Shown here piece after piece: positions 1 through 8,418 of a stretch of DNA of 64,000 nucleotides. Source of the stretch: Thermomonas carbonis (GTDB lineage: Bacteria; Pseudomonadota; Gammaproteobacteria; Xanthomonadales; Xanthomonadaceae); the NCBI RefSeq assembly GCF_014396975.1, contig NZ_CP060719.1:1274001-1338000 (forward strand), in the 5' to 3' direction. Under the pieces are notes generated by a model. That model had not been told where the DNA came from, did not search any database, and saw nothing but the letters and a program-made list of their open reading frames with translations. Numbering within the stretch: the first letter of the stretch is position 1; every line of letters starts with the position of its first letter. The position numbers and the translations under genes are program-made.

Positions 1-81
1 GACGACGGCATTACCCCGCGAAATGGCAACGCCGACGCACGGGTCGCTTGCGTGGCCATCAAGGTCGAATGCGCTGGATGA
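1..81 (+). CDS. Possible C-terminal end of a gene entering from the left
   Basis: Frame 1 is open from the first base to a TGA at 79-81 and encodes 26 residues with two cysteines near the end. The next gene ends at 99 on the other strand, so a gene end here is plausible. The fragment is too short for any assignment and may be chance. Confidence 0.25.
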   Translation, partial: DDGITPRNGNADARVACVAIKVECAG

Positions 82-98
82 CATGGCGCGCTGTTGCT

Positions 99-971
99 TC
101 AGCGCAGGCAGTCTTCGATGCCGTCGGCGCAATGCACGAACTGCACCGGCACGCCATGTGCGGCAAGCACCGCGGCGAACTGCCGTTGACGCGCCTGGAA
201 GTATTCGAAGCCGCGTTCCAGCCGCGCGCAATCGGATTCGCCCGCGGCATTACGTGATCGCCATGCCGCCGGATCGAGCATCGCGATCCGCACTTCGCCA
301 TCGCCATAACGCGCCAGCGGTTCCGGAGATGCGTCCAGCCAGGCTTCGGCATCGGGTTGCAGCAAGGCCGTTTCCAGCAGCGGCCACAATGCGTCCAGGC
401 CGCTGTTGCGATATTGCAGCGCGATCATCGCGGCGAGATCGTGCAGGCTGAGATAGCGCGCGTGTTCGACCTGCGCGCCCAGTCCGTCCTGCAACGCCAG
501 CGCCGTATCCGCGGCGGCCATGCCGCGATCCAGCAAGACGTCTTCCAATGCATCGCCGGTTTGACGTGCAGCATCACCGTGCAGCACGAACGGCAGGATC
601 CGCAAGCCGCCGCCGTGCAGGTCGGGATCGCATTGCAGCGGCATCGGCACGGTGCCGGCAGCATCAGCGCCGAAGCCGATCATGCGTGCGCTCTGTGCCT
701 GTCCGGGGGCGCGCTGCAGGAGTTCCGACGCGCGACGATGCAGTGGCCAGCCGGGACGCAACGCCTCGGCCGGATCGAAATGCGCGGTGAGCAGCGCGAG
801 ATCGCAGTCGCGCACGCCGGGCACCAGTGCGGCCAGGTCGCGGCCGAGCATCGCCACCAGATCGCCCGCAGCGCCAGCAACAAGCGCCGCATGTTGCGGA
901 GGCGCACCATCGCGCAGTTCCAGTGCAATCACGCCGCGGAAGATCGCGGGCTCGGCGGGCGTCAAGGGCAT
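99..971 (-). CDS. Conserved hypothetical protein, 290 aa
   Basis: An open frame of 290 codons with the codon bias of the neighbouring genes. The product is probably soluble and cytoplasmic: no signal peptide or membrane segment is visible. It is rich in Ala, Leu and Asp, and contains a segment DPDLHGGGLRILPFVLHG at about residues 114-131 and a C-terminal half with scattered acidic and aromatic residues. I do not recognise a family. It is divergent from the thiolase gene, with about 78 bp between the starts, so the two probably share a promoter region. The opposite strand also has a long open stretch joined to the thiolase frame; I treat that as shadow because thiolase homology starts only at about 1050. 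Confidence 0.7.
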   Translation of the reverse strand: MPLTPAEPAIFRGVIALELRDGAPPQHAALVAGAAGDLVAMLGRDLAALVPGVRDCDLALLTAHFDPAEALRPGWPLHRRASELLQRAPGQAQSARMIGFGADAAGTVPMPLQCDPDLHGGGLRILPFVLHGDAARQTGDALEDVLLDRGMAAADTALALQDGLGAQVEHARYLSLHDLAAMIALQYRNSGLDALWPLLETALLQPDAEAWLDASPEPLARYGDGEVRIAMLDPAAWRSRNAAGESDCARLERGFEYFQARQRQFAAVLAAHGVPVQFVHCADGIEDCLR

Positions 972-1049
972 GTGGAGCTTCGGCTCGGGAAGGCGGCGTT
1001 AGACTGCAGCCATTATGCCCGCGGCTGCGGGCGCAGCCAGGTGAAGCCC

Positions 1050-2327
1050 ATGCAACACGGCCGTCCCGTCGCCATCCTTGGGGGTGTCCGCATCCCGTTC
1101 TGCCGACAGAACACGGCCTATGCCGATGTCGGCAACCTCGGCATGTCGGTGCGCACGCTGGGTGCGCTGGTCGAAAAATACGGCCTGCACGGGCAGCAAC
1201 TCGGCGAAGTGGCGATGGGCGCGGTGATCAAGCATTCGTCGGACTGGAACCTGGGCCGCGAGGCCGCGCTGAGTTCCGGCCTGTCGCCGCTGACCCCGGG
1301 CATCACCCTGCAGCGCGCCTGCGGCACCTCGCTGGACACGATCATCCATATCGCCGGCAAGATCGCGACCGGGCAGATCGAGGCCGGCATCGGCGGCGGC
1401 TCGGACACGACCTCCGACGTGCCGATCGTCTACGGCAAGGCGCTGCGCCATCGGCTGTTGCAAGCCGCCGCGGCCAAGACCACCAAGGCCAGGCTGGCGG
1501 CGTTCAAGGGCTTTCGATTCTCCGAGCTCAAGCCGGACTTCCCCGGTGTGGCCGAGCCGCGCACCGGCAAGTCGATGGGCCAGCACTGCGAGGACATGGC
1601 CAAGGAGTGGAACATCTCGCGCGACTCGCAGGACGAGCTGGCGGTCGCCTCGCACCACAAACTGGCGGCGGCGTATGCGCGCGGCTTCTTCGATGACCTG
1701 GTGGTGAGCTTCCGCGGCGTCTCCCGCGACAACATCCTGCGCCCGGACAGCAGCATCGAGAAACTGGCGACGTTGAAGCCGGCGTTCGACAAGACCTCGG
1801 GCAAGGGCACGCTGACCGCGGGCAACTCCACGCCGCTGACCGATGGTGCATCGGCTTGCCTCCTGGCCACCGATGAGTGGGCCGAACAGCATGGCCACGA
1901 AGTGCTTTGCCATCTGCGTGATGCGCAAGTCTCCGCCGTCGATTTCGTCCATGGCGAAGGCCTGCTGATGGCGCCGACCGTGGCCGTGGCGGAGATGCTC
2001 AAGCGCAACAACCTGACCCTGCAGGAGTTCGATTTCTACGAAATCCACGAGGCCTTCGCCGCCCAGGCGCTGTGCACGCTGCGCGCGTGGGAGGACGAGG
2101 CTTACTGCAAGAATCGCCTCGGTCTGGACGCACCGCTCGGCCGCATCGATCCCGCGAAGATCAATCCGAATGGCTCCTCGTTGGCCGCAGGCCATCCGTT
2201 CGCCGCGACCGGCGCGCGCATCGTCGCCGCGGCGGCGAAGGAACTGAAGCAGCGTGGTAGCGGGCGTTGTCTGATCAGCATCTGCACCGCCGGCGGCATG
2301 GGCGTGGTGGCGATCCTGGAACGCTGA
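1050..2327 (+). CDS. fadI: Acetyl-CoA C-acyltransferase (thiolase), FadI-like
   Basis: Thiolase that cleaves 3-ketoacyl-CoA with CoA in fatty-acid beta-oxidation, or condenses acetyl-CoA in reverse. The 425-residue product has the acylated cysteine in RACGTSLD, the HEAF motif in YEIHEAFAAQ, the NPNGSSLAAGHPFAATGARI block and the C-terminal cysteine in CTAGGMGV. Length and order match the FadI / trifunctional-protein beta family. The frame is open from 357, but homology begins at the ATG at 1050; an in-frame GTG at 1041 is the alternative start. No FadJ-type partner is beside it, so it may act alone or with a distant alpha subunit. Family assignment is firm; FadI rather than another thiolase subtype is less certain. 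Confidence 0.88.
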   Translation: MQHGRPVAILGGVRIPFCRQNTAYADVGNLGMSVRTLGALVEKYGLHGQQLGEVAMGAVIKHSSDWNLGREAALSSGLSPLTPGITLQRACGTSLDTIIHIAGKIATGQIEAGIGGGSDTTSDVPIVYGKALRHRLLQAAAAKTTKARLAAFKGFRFSELKPDFPGVAEPRTGKSMGQHCEDMAKEWNISRDSQDELAVASHHKLAAAYARGFFDDLVVSFRGVSRDNILRPDSSIEKLATLKPAFDKTSGKGTLTAGNSTPLTDGASACLLATDEWAEQHGHEVLCHLRDAQVSAVDFVHGEGLLMAPTVAVAEMLKRNNLTLQEFDFYEIHEAFAAQALCTLRAWEDEAYCKNRLGLDAPLGRIDPAKINPNGSSLAAGHPFAATGARIVAAAAKELKQRGSGRCLISICTAGGMGVVAILER

Positions 2328-2336
2328 GGATTCGCT

Positions 2337-3980
2337 TCAACCGCTGTTGACGATGCTCCGCGCCACCGCTTCCGCGATCTTGATCCCGTCCACGCCGGCC
2401 GACAGGATGCCGCCGGCATAGCCCGCGCCTTCGCCGGCGGGGAACAGGCCGCGGGTGTTGCGGCTCTGGCCATCCTCGCCGCGGGTGATGCGCACGGGCG
2501 ATGACGTGCGTGTTTCCACGCCGGTCAGCAGCGCGTCGTCCATGGCGAAGCCGCGGATCTGTTTCTCGAATGCGGGCAAGGCCTCGCGGATGGCGTCGAT
2601 CGCATAACGCGGCAGCGCTTCGTCCAGCGAGCCCAGGGTCACGCCCGGCGTATACGAGGGCAGAACCGCGCCGAACTCGGTGGACGGACGATTGCGGATG
2701 AAATCGCCGACGCGTTGCCCGGGTGCGCAGTAGTCGCCGCCACCGAGCGCGAACGCCTGCGATTCCCAGTGCCGCTGCAACGCGATGCCGGCCAGCGGAC
2801 CCTCGCCATACGGAGCGTAGTCTTCCGGGGTGATCCCGACCACGATGCCGGCATTGGCGTTGCGTTCGTTGCGCGAGTACTGGCTCATGCCGTTGGTGAC
2901 CACGCGGCCGGGTTCGCTGGCCGCTGCGACCACGGTGCCGCCCGGGCACATGCAGAAGCTGTACACCGAGCGCCCGTTGCTGGCGTGGTGCACCAGTTTG
3001 TAGTCGGCCGCACCAAGCAGTTCGTGGCCGGCCTGCGGGCCGAAGCGCGCCTGGTCGATCAGCGATTGCGGATGCTCGATGCGGAAGCCGACCGAGAAGG
3101 GCTTGGCTTCGACGAACACGCCGCGTGCGTGCAGCATCGCGAAGGTATCGCGCGCGCTGTGGCCGAGAGCCAGCACCACGTGATCTGCGCGCAGCTGTTC
3201 GCCGCTCGCCAGCGTGACGCCGCGCAGTTGGCGCACGCCGGCCGCATCGACCTCGACCAGCACGTCATCGACGCGACTGCTGAAGCGGATCTCGCCGCCC
3301 AGCGATTCGATCGTCGCGCGCATGCGTTCGACCATCGACACCAGCCGGAACGTGCCGATGTGCGGCTTGCTGACGTAGAGGATCTCCTCCGGCGCACCGG
3401 CAGCAACGAATTCGCTGAGGACCTTGCGGCCGTGGTGCAGCTTGTCGCTGATCTGGCTGTACAGCTTGCCGTCGGAGAACGTGCCCGCGCCGCCCTCGCC
3501 GAACTGCACGTTGGATTCCGGATCCAGCACCTTCTTTCGCCACAGGCCGAAGGTGTCGACCGTGCGCTCGCGTACCGCCTTGCCGCGTTCCAGGATGATC
3601 GGGCGGAAGCCCATCTGCGCCAGCACCAGCCCTGCGAACAGCCCGCACGGTCCCATGCCGATCACCAGCGGGCGCAGCGGCAGCTGCGGCGGTGCTTTCG
3701 CGACGAATTTGTACGTGGTGTCCGGGGTCGGGATGACCTTGCTGCCCGCTGTGCCCGGATCCTGCTGCAGGCGCGCCAGCAGTTCCGGCTCGCGCGGGGT
3801 GTCCACGTCCACGGAATAGATCAGCACGATCGCGCCGCGCTTGCGCGCGTCGTAGCTTCGCTTGGCGACGGTGTAACCGGTCAGCTCATCGGCGGCGATG
3901 CCGAGGCGCGCGACGATCGCCGTGGCGAGGGCATCGTCGTCGTGATCCAGCGGCAACTTGAGTTCGGTGATGCGCAGCAT
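2337..3980 (-). CDS. FAD-dependent oxidoreductase (COG2509-like)
   Basis: A 547-residue FAD-binding protein of the uncharacterised COG2509 dehydrogenase type. After an N-terminal ferredoxin-like region of about 95 residues comes the dinucleotide-binding motif GMGPCGLFAGLVLAQMG, then the conserved GEGGAGTFSDGKL block, SVGFRIEHPQ, and a C-terminal FAD contact region GLFPAGEGAGYAGGI. Family members are soluble flavoproteins whose substrates are unknown. The ATG at 3980 lies two bases after the stop of the S9 peptidase gene, so the two are co-transcribed. The same frame stays open far upstream across the peptidase gene; that extension is an artefact of high GC. Confidence 0.85.
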   Translation of the reverse strand: MLRITELKLPLDHDDDALATAIVARLGIAADELTGYTVAKRSYDARKRGAIVLIYSVDVDTPREPELLARLQQDPGTAGSKVIPTPDTTYKFVAKAPPQLPLRPLVIGMGPCGLFAGLVLAQMGFRPIILERGKAVRERTVDTFGLWRKKVLDPESNVQFGEGGAGTFSDGKLYSQISDKLHHGRKVLSEFVAAGAPEEILYVSKPHIGTFRLVSMVERMRATIESLGGEIRFSSRVDDVLVEVDAAGVRQLRGVTLASGEQLRADHVVLALGHSARDTFAMLHARGVFVEAKPFSVGFRIEHPQSLIDQARFGPQAGHELLGAADYKLVHHASNGRSVYSFCMCPGGTVVAAASEPGRVVTNGMSQYSRNERNANAGIVVGITPEDYAPYGEGPLAGIALQRHWESQAFALGGGDYCAPGQRVGDFIRNRPSTEFGAVLPSYTPGVTLGSLDEALPRYAIDAIREALPAFEKQIRGFAMDDALLTGVETRTSSPVRITRGEDGQSRNTRGLFPAGEGAGYAGGILSAGVDGIKIAEAVARSIVNSG

Positions 3981-3982
3981 GG

Positions 3983-6358
3983 TCAGTCTTGTTTCAGGGT
4001 GCGCTCGAACAATTCGTGGATGCGCCGGTATTCGTCGTACCACGCATCCGGATGGGTGAAGCCGTGGCGTTCCAGCGGATAGCTGGCGAGTTCCCACTTG
4101 TCCTTGCGCAGTTCGATCAGGCGCTGCGCCAGCATCACCGAATCCTTGTAGAACACGTTGTCGTCGATCATGCCGTGCGCGATCAGCAAATGATCCTGCA
4201 GGCCTTCGGCGTATTCGAGCGGGCTGGAGCGCTTGTAGGCCTCGGGATCGAGCTCGGGGGTGTTGAGGATGTTGCTGGTGTATTCGTGGTTGTACTGCGA
4301 CCAGTCGCTGACCGGGCGCAGCGCGGCACCGGCCTTGAACACGCCGGGCTGCTTGAACAGCGCGACGAAGGCCATGAAGCCGCCATAGCTGCCGCCGTAG
4401 ATGCCGACGCGATCGCGGTCGCCTTGCTTGTTGGCGACCAGCCAGTCCAGGCCGTCCAGATAGTCTTCCAGTTCCGGCTTGCCCATCCAGCGATAGATCG
4501 CGGTGCGCCAGTCGCGGCCATAACCTTCGGATGCGCGATAGTCGAGGTCGAGGACGATGTAACCCTGGTCCACCAGCAGGTTGTGGAACATCTGCTCGCG
4601 GTAATAGTTCGGATAACGCGCGCTGACGTTCTGCAGGTAGCCGGCGCCGTGCACGAACATCACGATCGGATACTTCTTGCCCGGCTCCAGCGTTGCCGGC
4701 GCGTAGTACTTGCCCCAGATGGTGCCGGCGCCATGCTTGCTCGGCACCTGCACGAGTTGCGGCTGGATCCACGTGCGCGACTTGAAGTCGGCGGTGCGGG
4801 TATCGGTGAGTTGCCTGGCCTGCCCGCTGGTGGCATCGACGACCGACAGCTGCGGCGGCATGTAGGCGGATGAATGCCGGACCAGCAACTTGCTGCCGTC
4901 GGGCGAGGGAACAAAACTCTCCACGCCATCCAGCGATGTCACTTCGCTGATCGTGCCGCCGCGCGCGGGCACGCGGCAGATCTCGTAGTCGCCGGGCTGT
5001 TCGCGGTTGCACAGGAACCAGAAGGCGCTGCCATCGCGCGACGGAACGACCGACGAGGTTTCCCATTTGCCGTCGGTGAGCTGCGCTTTCTTCGCGCCGT
5101 CGAGCGTGTACAGATGCGAGAAACCGCTTTCCTCGCTCAGGTACCAGAGCGTGCGCCCATCGGCCAGCCAGCCGAAGTCGTTGAAGCCCCAATTGATCCA
5201 CGCCGGGTCGGTGAGCCGATGCCGCGGCTGCAGCTTCGCGCCCGCAAGATCGACCGTCGCGATCCAGCGATCCTTGTTGTCGATCGCACGCACCATCACC
5301 GCGGCATTGCGGCCGTCGTTGCTCCACAGCAGGGTTGGCGCGCTGCCGTTGTCGCCACCGGTCGCGACCTGCACCGTGCGATTGCCCTTCAACGCGTCCT
5401 TGCCGGCGGCCTTGCGCATCGCGGCGAGCGGGTCGATGGCGATGCCGGGCAACAGGTCGAACTTGAGTTCGCTGACCTTGCCGGTGGCGACCTCGGCCAG
5501 CCACAGTGTCTGCGGCAGCGGATCGCCACGCCCGACGCGGGTGCGCACGTCCTCGAATTCCTCGTAGCCGGATTCGGTGACGTACTTCGGCATCTTGCCG
5601 AGGGTGCCGACGTCGGCACCCTTCGCGGTGGTTGCGACCAGCAGCCACGCGCCATCCGGCGACAGCGCGGAATCGACGATGTCGACGTCCTTGCCCAGGT
5701 AGATCGGTGCGGGCGCGCGGGTCGGATCGGCACTGCGCCAGGCCTCTGCCTGTTCGCGGGCGGCATCGCGGCGCGCGCGGTCGTCCTTCAGGGTGGCGAT
5801 GAGGCGCAGCTGGCGATCGCGCAGGTCGTCGGCCTTCGGTTGCGTGGTCGGTGCGTCCTCGGCTTTCGGCACTGCGGCTTGGCTGATGATGCGGCCATCC
5901 CAGCGCTGCCAGGCCATGCCGCTGCGCCAGGTGAGCGCGCCATCGCGGCTCCATTGCAGGCGGCCGGCATCGCCACCGGTGCGGGTGAGTTGGGTCAGCG
6001 CGCCGCTGCGCAGGTCGCGCACGAACACGTCGCCATTGCGCACGAACGCGCTGCGCGTGCCGGCGGCATTGATCGCCGCATCGGCGGTATCGAGGTCGGC
6101 GCGTGCGCTGCCTTCCATCCGTGCCGGCGCGCCGCCATCGACGGCGACTTGCCAGGTGTCGCGGATCGTCGCGCCATTGCGCTTCAGCAGGTACTGCGCG
6201 GCCTTGCCATCCCAGCGCCACCAGCCGCTGTCCACCGGCGGCCCGATCCAGTCCGGATCCGCCATCGCCTGCGACAATGTGATCGGCTCGGCGGCGCTGG
6301 CCACGGGCGCGGCGACCAGAGTGGCGAGGAGGGCGAAGGCGAGCGGGGCAAGGCGCAT
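3983..6358 (-). CDS. Prolyl oligopeptidase family S9 peptidase (DPP IV-like)
   Basis: Exported serine peptidase of 791 residues. A signal peptide ends at about residue 22 (AAPVASA-A). Residues 30-530 form the beta-propeller domain and the rest is the alpha/beta-hydrolase domain. The catalytic triad can be placed at Ser657 in GGSYGG, Asp732 in MIDDN and His765 in ERHGF. DPP IV-type enzymes trim dipeptides or short peptides from N-termini, here probably in the periplasm, which fits the protein-degrading lifestyle of this family of bacteria. It is the first gene of a two-gene operon with the FAD oxidoreductase. The ATG at 6358 is the only start that keeps the signal peptide. Confidence 0.9.
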   Translation of the reverse strand: MRLAPLAFALLATLVAAPVASAAEPITLSQAMADPDWIGPPVDSGWWRWDGKAAQYLLKRNGATIRDTWQVAVDGGAPARMEGSARADLDTADAAINAAGTRSAFVRNGDVFVRDLRSGALTQLTRTGGDAGRLQWSRDGALTWRSGMAWQRWDGRIISQAAVPKAEDAPTTQPKADDLRDRQLRLIATLKDDRARRDAAREQAEAWRSADPTRAPAPIYLGKDVDIVDSALSPDGAWLLVATTAKGADVGTLGKMPKYVTESGYEEFEDVRTRVGRGDPLPQTLWLAEVATGKVSELKFDLLPGIAIDPLAAMRKAAGKDALKGNRTVQVATGGDNGSAPTLLWSNDGRNAAVMVRAIDNKDRWIATVDLAGAKLQPRHRLTDPAWINWGFNDFGWLADGRTLWYLSEESGFSHLYTLDGAKKAQLTDGKWETSSVVPSRDGSAFWFLCNREQPGDYEICRVPARGGTISEVTSLDGVESFVPSPDGSKLLVRHSSAYMPPQLSVVDATSGQARQLTDTRTADFKSRTWIQPQLVQVPSKHGAGTIWGKYYAPATLEPGKKYPIVMFVHGAGYLQNVSARYPNYYREQMFHNLLVDQGYIVLDLDYRASEGYGRDWRTAIYRWMGKPELEDYLDGLDWLVANKQGDRDRVGIYGGSYGGFMAFVALFKQPGVFKAGAALRPVSDWSQYNHEYTSNILNTPELDPEAYKRSSPLEYAEGLQDHLLIAHGMIDDNVFYKDSVMLAQRLIELRKDKWELASYPLERHGFTHPDAWYDEYRRIHELFERTLKQD

Positions 6359-6458
6359 GCGGCGGTCCTGAATCGAAGTCGGCGAAGGTTAGCAGCCGTG
6401 GCAATTCGCGCTTGAGCCGAAGGTTGCGGCACTGGCCCTGCGCGATGATGCGGCGCAC

Positions 6459-6464
6459 AATACT
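6459..6464 (+). promoter_or_regulatory. Candidate -10 element upstream of cydA
   Basis: AATACT followed by CCG, 40 bases before the cydA start. Similar ATACTCC hexamers precede the genes at 15030 and 33764. No good -35 hexamer is visible at the right spacing. Confidence 0.3.
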
Positions 6465-6504
6465 CCGTGGGCGTCGCGCCCACGCGCGGCGCGGAGTGCC
6501 ATGC

Positions 6505-7917
6505 GTGGATGCATTGCTGCTGTCGCCGCTGTTTCTTTCCCGAGTGCAGTTCGGATTCGTCATCTCGTTCCACATCCTGTTCCCGGCCTTCACCATCGGC
6601 TTGGCCAGCTGGCTGGCCTTCATCGAATGGCGCTGGCTGCGCACAAAGGACGACCTCTGGCGGGACCTGTATTTCTTCTGGCTGAAGATCTTCGCGGTCT
6701 CGTTCGGCATGGGCGTGGTCAGCGGCATCGTGATGAGCTTCCAGTTCGGCACCAACTGGGCGGTGCTCAGCGAGAAGGCCGGCAACATCCTCGGCCCGCT
6801 GCTCAGCTATGAAGTGCTGACCGCGTTCTTCCTCGAAGCCAGCTTCCTCGGGGTGATGCTGTTCGGCTGGAAGAAGGTCTCCGACAAGCTGCATTTCTTC
6901 GCGACGATGATGGTCGCCGTCGGCACCATGATCTCGACGTTCTGGATCATCTCCGCCAACAGCTGGATGCAGACGCCGCAGGGCTACAGCCTGGACGCGC
7001 AGGGCGTGTTCTACCCGGAAAGCTGGTGGGCGATCGTGTTCAATCCGTCGTTCCCGTACCGGCTGGCGCACATGGTGCTCGCGGCGTTCATCACCACCTG
7101 TTTCGTGATCGGTGGCGTCAGTGCCTGGTACCTGCGGCGCGGCGTGCACGTCGAGGCCGGCAAGCGGATGCTGAAACATGCGGTGGCCTTCGCAGCGATC
7201 GCGGTGCCGCTGCAGATTTTCGTCGGCGACCTGCATGGCTTGAACGTCGGCGAGCACCAGCCGGTGAAACTGGCGGCGATGGAAGCGCACTGGCGCAGCG
7301 AACCACCGGGCCATGGCGTGCCGCTGATCCTGTTCGCGGTGCCGAACGAGCGCGAGGAACGCAACGATTACGAAATCGCCATCCCGAAACTGGGCAGCAT
7401 CATCCTGACCCACACGCTGGATGGCGACATCCAGCCGCTGACCGCGGTCCCGCGCGAGGAACGCCCGCCAGTGGCGCCGGTGTTCTACGCGTTCCGGATC
7501 ATGGTCGGGCTGGGCATGGCGATGCTGCTGCTCACCCTTGCCTCGCTGTGGGCGTGGAGGCGCAAGACCTTGTTCACCTCGCGCTGGGTGCTGGACGGCT
7601 GGCGCGTGTTGGCACCGTCCGGCTTCATCGCATTGCTGGCGGGCTGGTACGTGGTCGAGATCGGTCGCCAGCCGTACGTGGTGTATGGCCTGTTGCGCAC
7701 GGCCGATGCGGTGAGTCCGAACATCGTCGCGGCGGCGGTGCTGACCTCGCTGATCGTGTATGCCGCGGCGTATGCCTTCGTGTTCGGTGCCGGCATCTGG
7801 TACCTGCAGAAACTGTTGCGAAAAGGCCCGGTCAAGCAGCCGCCGAAGGACACCGAGGGCGGCGAGAAGACCCCGGCGCGCCCGATGTCGCTGCCGGACG
7901 AGAAAATCGAGGGGTGA
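6505..7917 (+). CDS. cydA: Cytochrome bd ubiquinol oxidase subunit I, CIO-like
   Basis: Catalytic subunit of the bd-type terminal oxidase, which oxidises ubiquinol and reduces oxygen to water in the inner membrane without pumping protons. The 470-residue product has many membrane helices, the heme b595 ligand His in FVISFHILFP (residue 23), the b558 ligand region YRLAHMVLAA, the FRIMVGLG methionine segment and the GRQP motif in GWYVVEIGRQPY. It is shorter than E. coli CydA (522 aa), consistent with the short Q-loop of cyanide-insensitive oxidases. The start is chosen as GTG 6505 because GGAG lies eight bases upstream and the protein then begins at the first helix. cydB follows only after about 500 bp containing a nuclease gene and repeats. 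Confidence 0.93.
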   Translation: MDALLLSPLFLSRVQFGFVISFHILFPAFTIGLASWLAFIEWRWLRTKDDLWRDLYFFWLKIFAVSFGMGVVSGIVMSFQFGTNWAVLSEKAGNILGPLLSYEVLTAFFLEASFLGVMLFGWKKVSDKLHFFATMMVAVGTMISTFWIISANSWMQTPQGYSLDAQGVFYPESWWAIVFNPSFPYRLAHMVLAAFITTCFVIGGVSAWYLRRGVHVEAGKRMLKHAVAFAAIAVPLQIFVGDLHGLNVGEHQPVKLAAMEAHWRSEPPGHGVPLILFAVPNEREERNDYEIAIPKLGSIILTHTLDGDIQPLTAVPREERPPVAPVFYAFRIMVGLGMAMLLLTLASLWAWRRKTLFTSRWVLDGWRVLAPSGFIALLAGWYVVEIGRQPYVVYGLLRTADAVSPNIVAAAVLTSLIVYAAAYAFVFGAGIWYLQKLLRKGPVKQPPKDTEGGEKTPARPMSLPDEKIEG

Positions 7918-7937
7918 ATGGAGATCCCCATGCGCAC

Positions 7938-7980
7938 TTGCTCGTCATTCCTGCGAAGGCAGGAATCCCGTGTCTTTGAT
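7938..7980 (+). repeat. Left copy of the palindromic repeat flanking the GIY-YIG gene (family A)
   Basis: Contains a 20-bp palindrome at 7947-7966 (8-bp arms, GAAG loop). Bases 7938-7968 match the reverse complement of 8296-8326 exactly over 31 bp. The match resumes as GTCTTTGA nearer the gene, giving about 43 bp with three mismatches in that part. The repeat starts about 20 bp after the cydA stop. Confidence 0.9.
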
Positions 7981-7989
7981 CTTCGATAA

Positions 7990-8280
7990 ATGAAACAACC
8001 GACTGTCTACATGTTGGCAAGTGAGCGAAACGGGACTCTGTATGTGGGTGTCACTAGCGATCTCATCGCCAGGACCTGGCAGCACAAGGAACACGCTGTC
8101 GATGGGTTCACCAAGCAATACGACGTGACGATGCTGGTCTGGTACGAGCTGCATGGGCAGATGGAATCCGCCATCCAGCGTGAGAAGCAGATCAAGGCAT
8201 GGAAGCGGGAATGGAAGATGCGGTTGATTGAAGAGGCCAATCCATACTGGAAGGATCTTTGGCCGGATGTGATCGGGTAA
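7990..8280 (+). CDS. GIY-YIG nuclease family protein, 96 aa, inserted between cydA and cydB
   Basis: Small single-domain GIY-YIG protein of the COG2827/UPF0213 type. The tyrosine strands VYML and LYVG lie at residues 6-20, the catalytic arginine in IARTWQHK at about 28, and the metal-binding glutamate in QREKQIKAWKR at about 64. The length is normal for the family, so the domain looks intact. It starts 10 bases after the left inverted repeat and ends 3 bases before the right one. Family members are predicted DNA endonucleases; most have no known role. The position inside an inverted repeat that splits cydA from cydB suggests a mobile cassette. Endonuclease activity and mobility are inference. 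Confidence 0.88.
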   Translation: MKQPTVYMLASERNGTLYVGVTSDLIARTWQHKEHAVDGFTKQYDVTMLVWYELHGQMESAIQREKQIKAWKREWKMRLIEEANPYWKDLWPDVIG

Positions 8281-8283
8281 GGC

Positions 8284-8326
8284 TTCAAAGACGCTGGATT
8301 CCTGCCTTCGCAGGAATGACGAGCAA
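8284..8326 (-). repeat. Right copy of the palindromic repeat flanking the GIY-YIG gene (family A)
   Basis: Inverted partner of 7938-7980. Bases 8296-8326 are an exact reverse complement of 7938-7968, and the TCAAAGAC tract towards the gene also matches. It holds the same hairpin (8298-8317). Together the two copies bound a 389-bp unit. Confidence 0.9.
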
Positions 8327-8337
8327 AGGCGCAAGGC

Positions 8338-8409
8338 GTCTTTTCCTTCGCGGGAATGACGAGCCAAAACAGAAGGCGTTCCTGCCTTCGCATGCATGAC
8401 AAGCAAGGG
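8338..8409 (-). repeat. Two further degenerate tandem copies of family A before cydB
   Basis: After the right inverted repeat, the CTTCGC-x-GGAATGACGAGC core recurs at about 8338-8377 and 8378-8409, giving three direct copies with a 40-42 bp period counting from 8296. The later copies lose hairpin symmetry. They end next to the cydB start, so they may have supplied its leader and ribosome-binding sequence. Confidence 0.7.
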
Positions 8410-8418
8410 CTGATGCAA

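Noticed and set aside
357-1049. N-terminal extension of the thiolase frame
   Set aside because: No thiolase homology before 1050 and it lies opposite the gene at 99-971.
2337-6788. 1483-codon open frame on the minus strand
   Set aside because: Only the last 547 codons have homology (FAD oxidoreductase). The rest runs antiphase through the S9 peptidase gene with Arg/Ala-rich composition.
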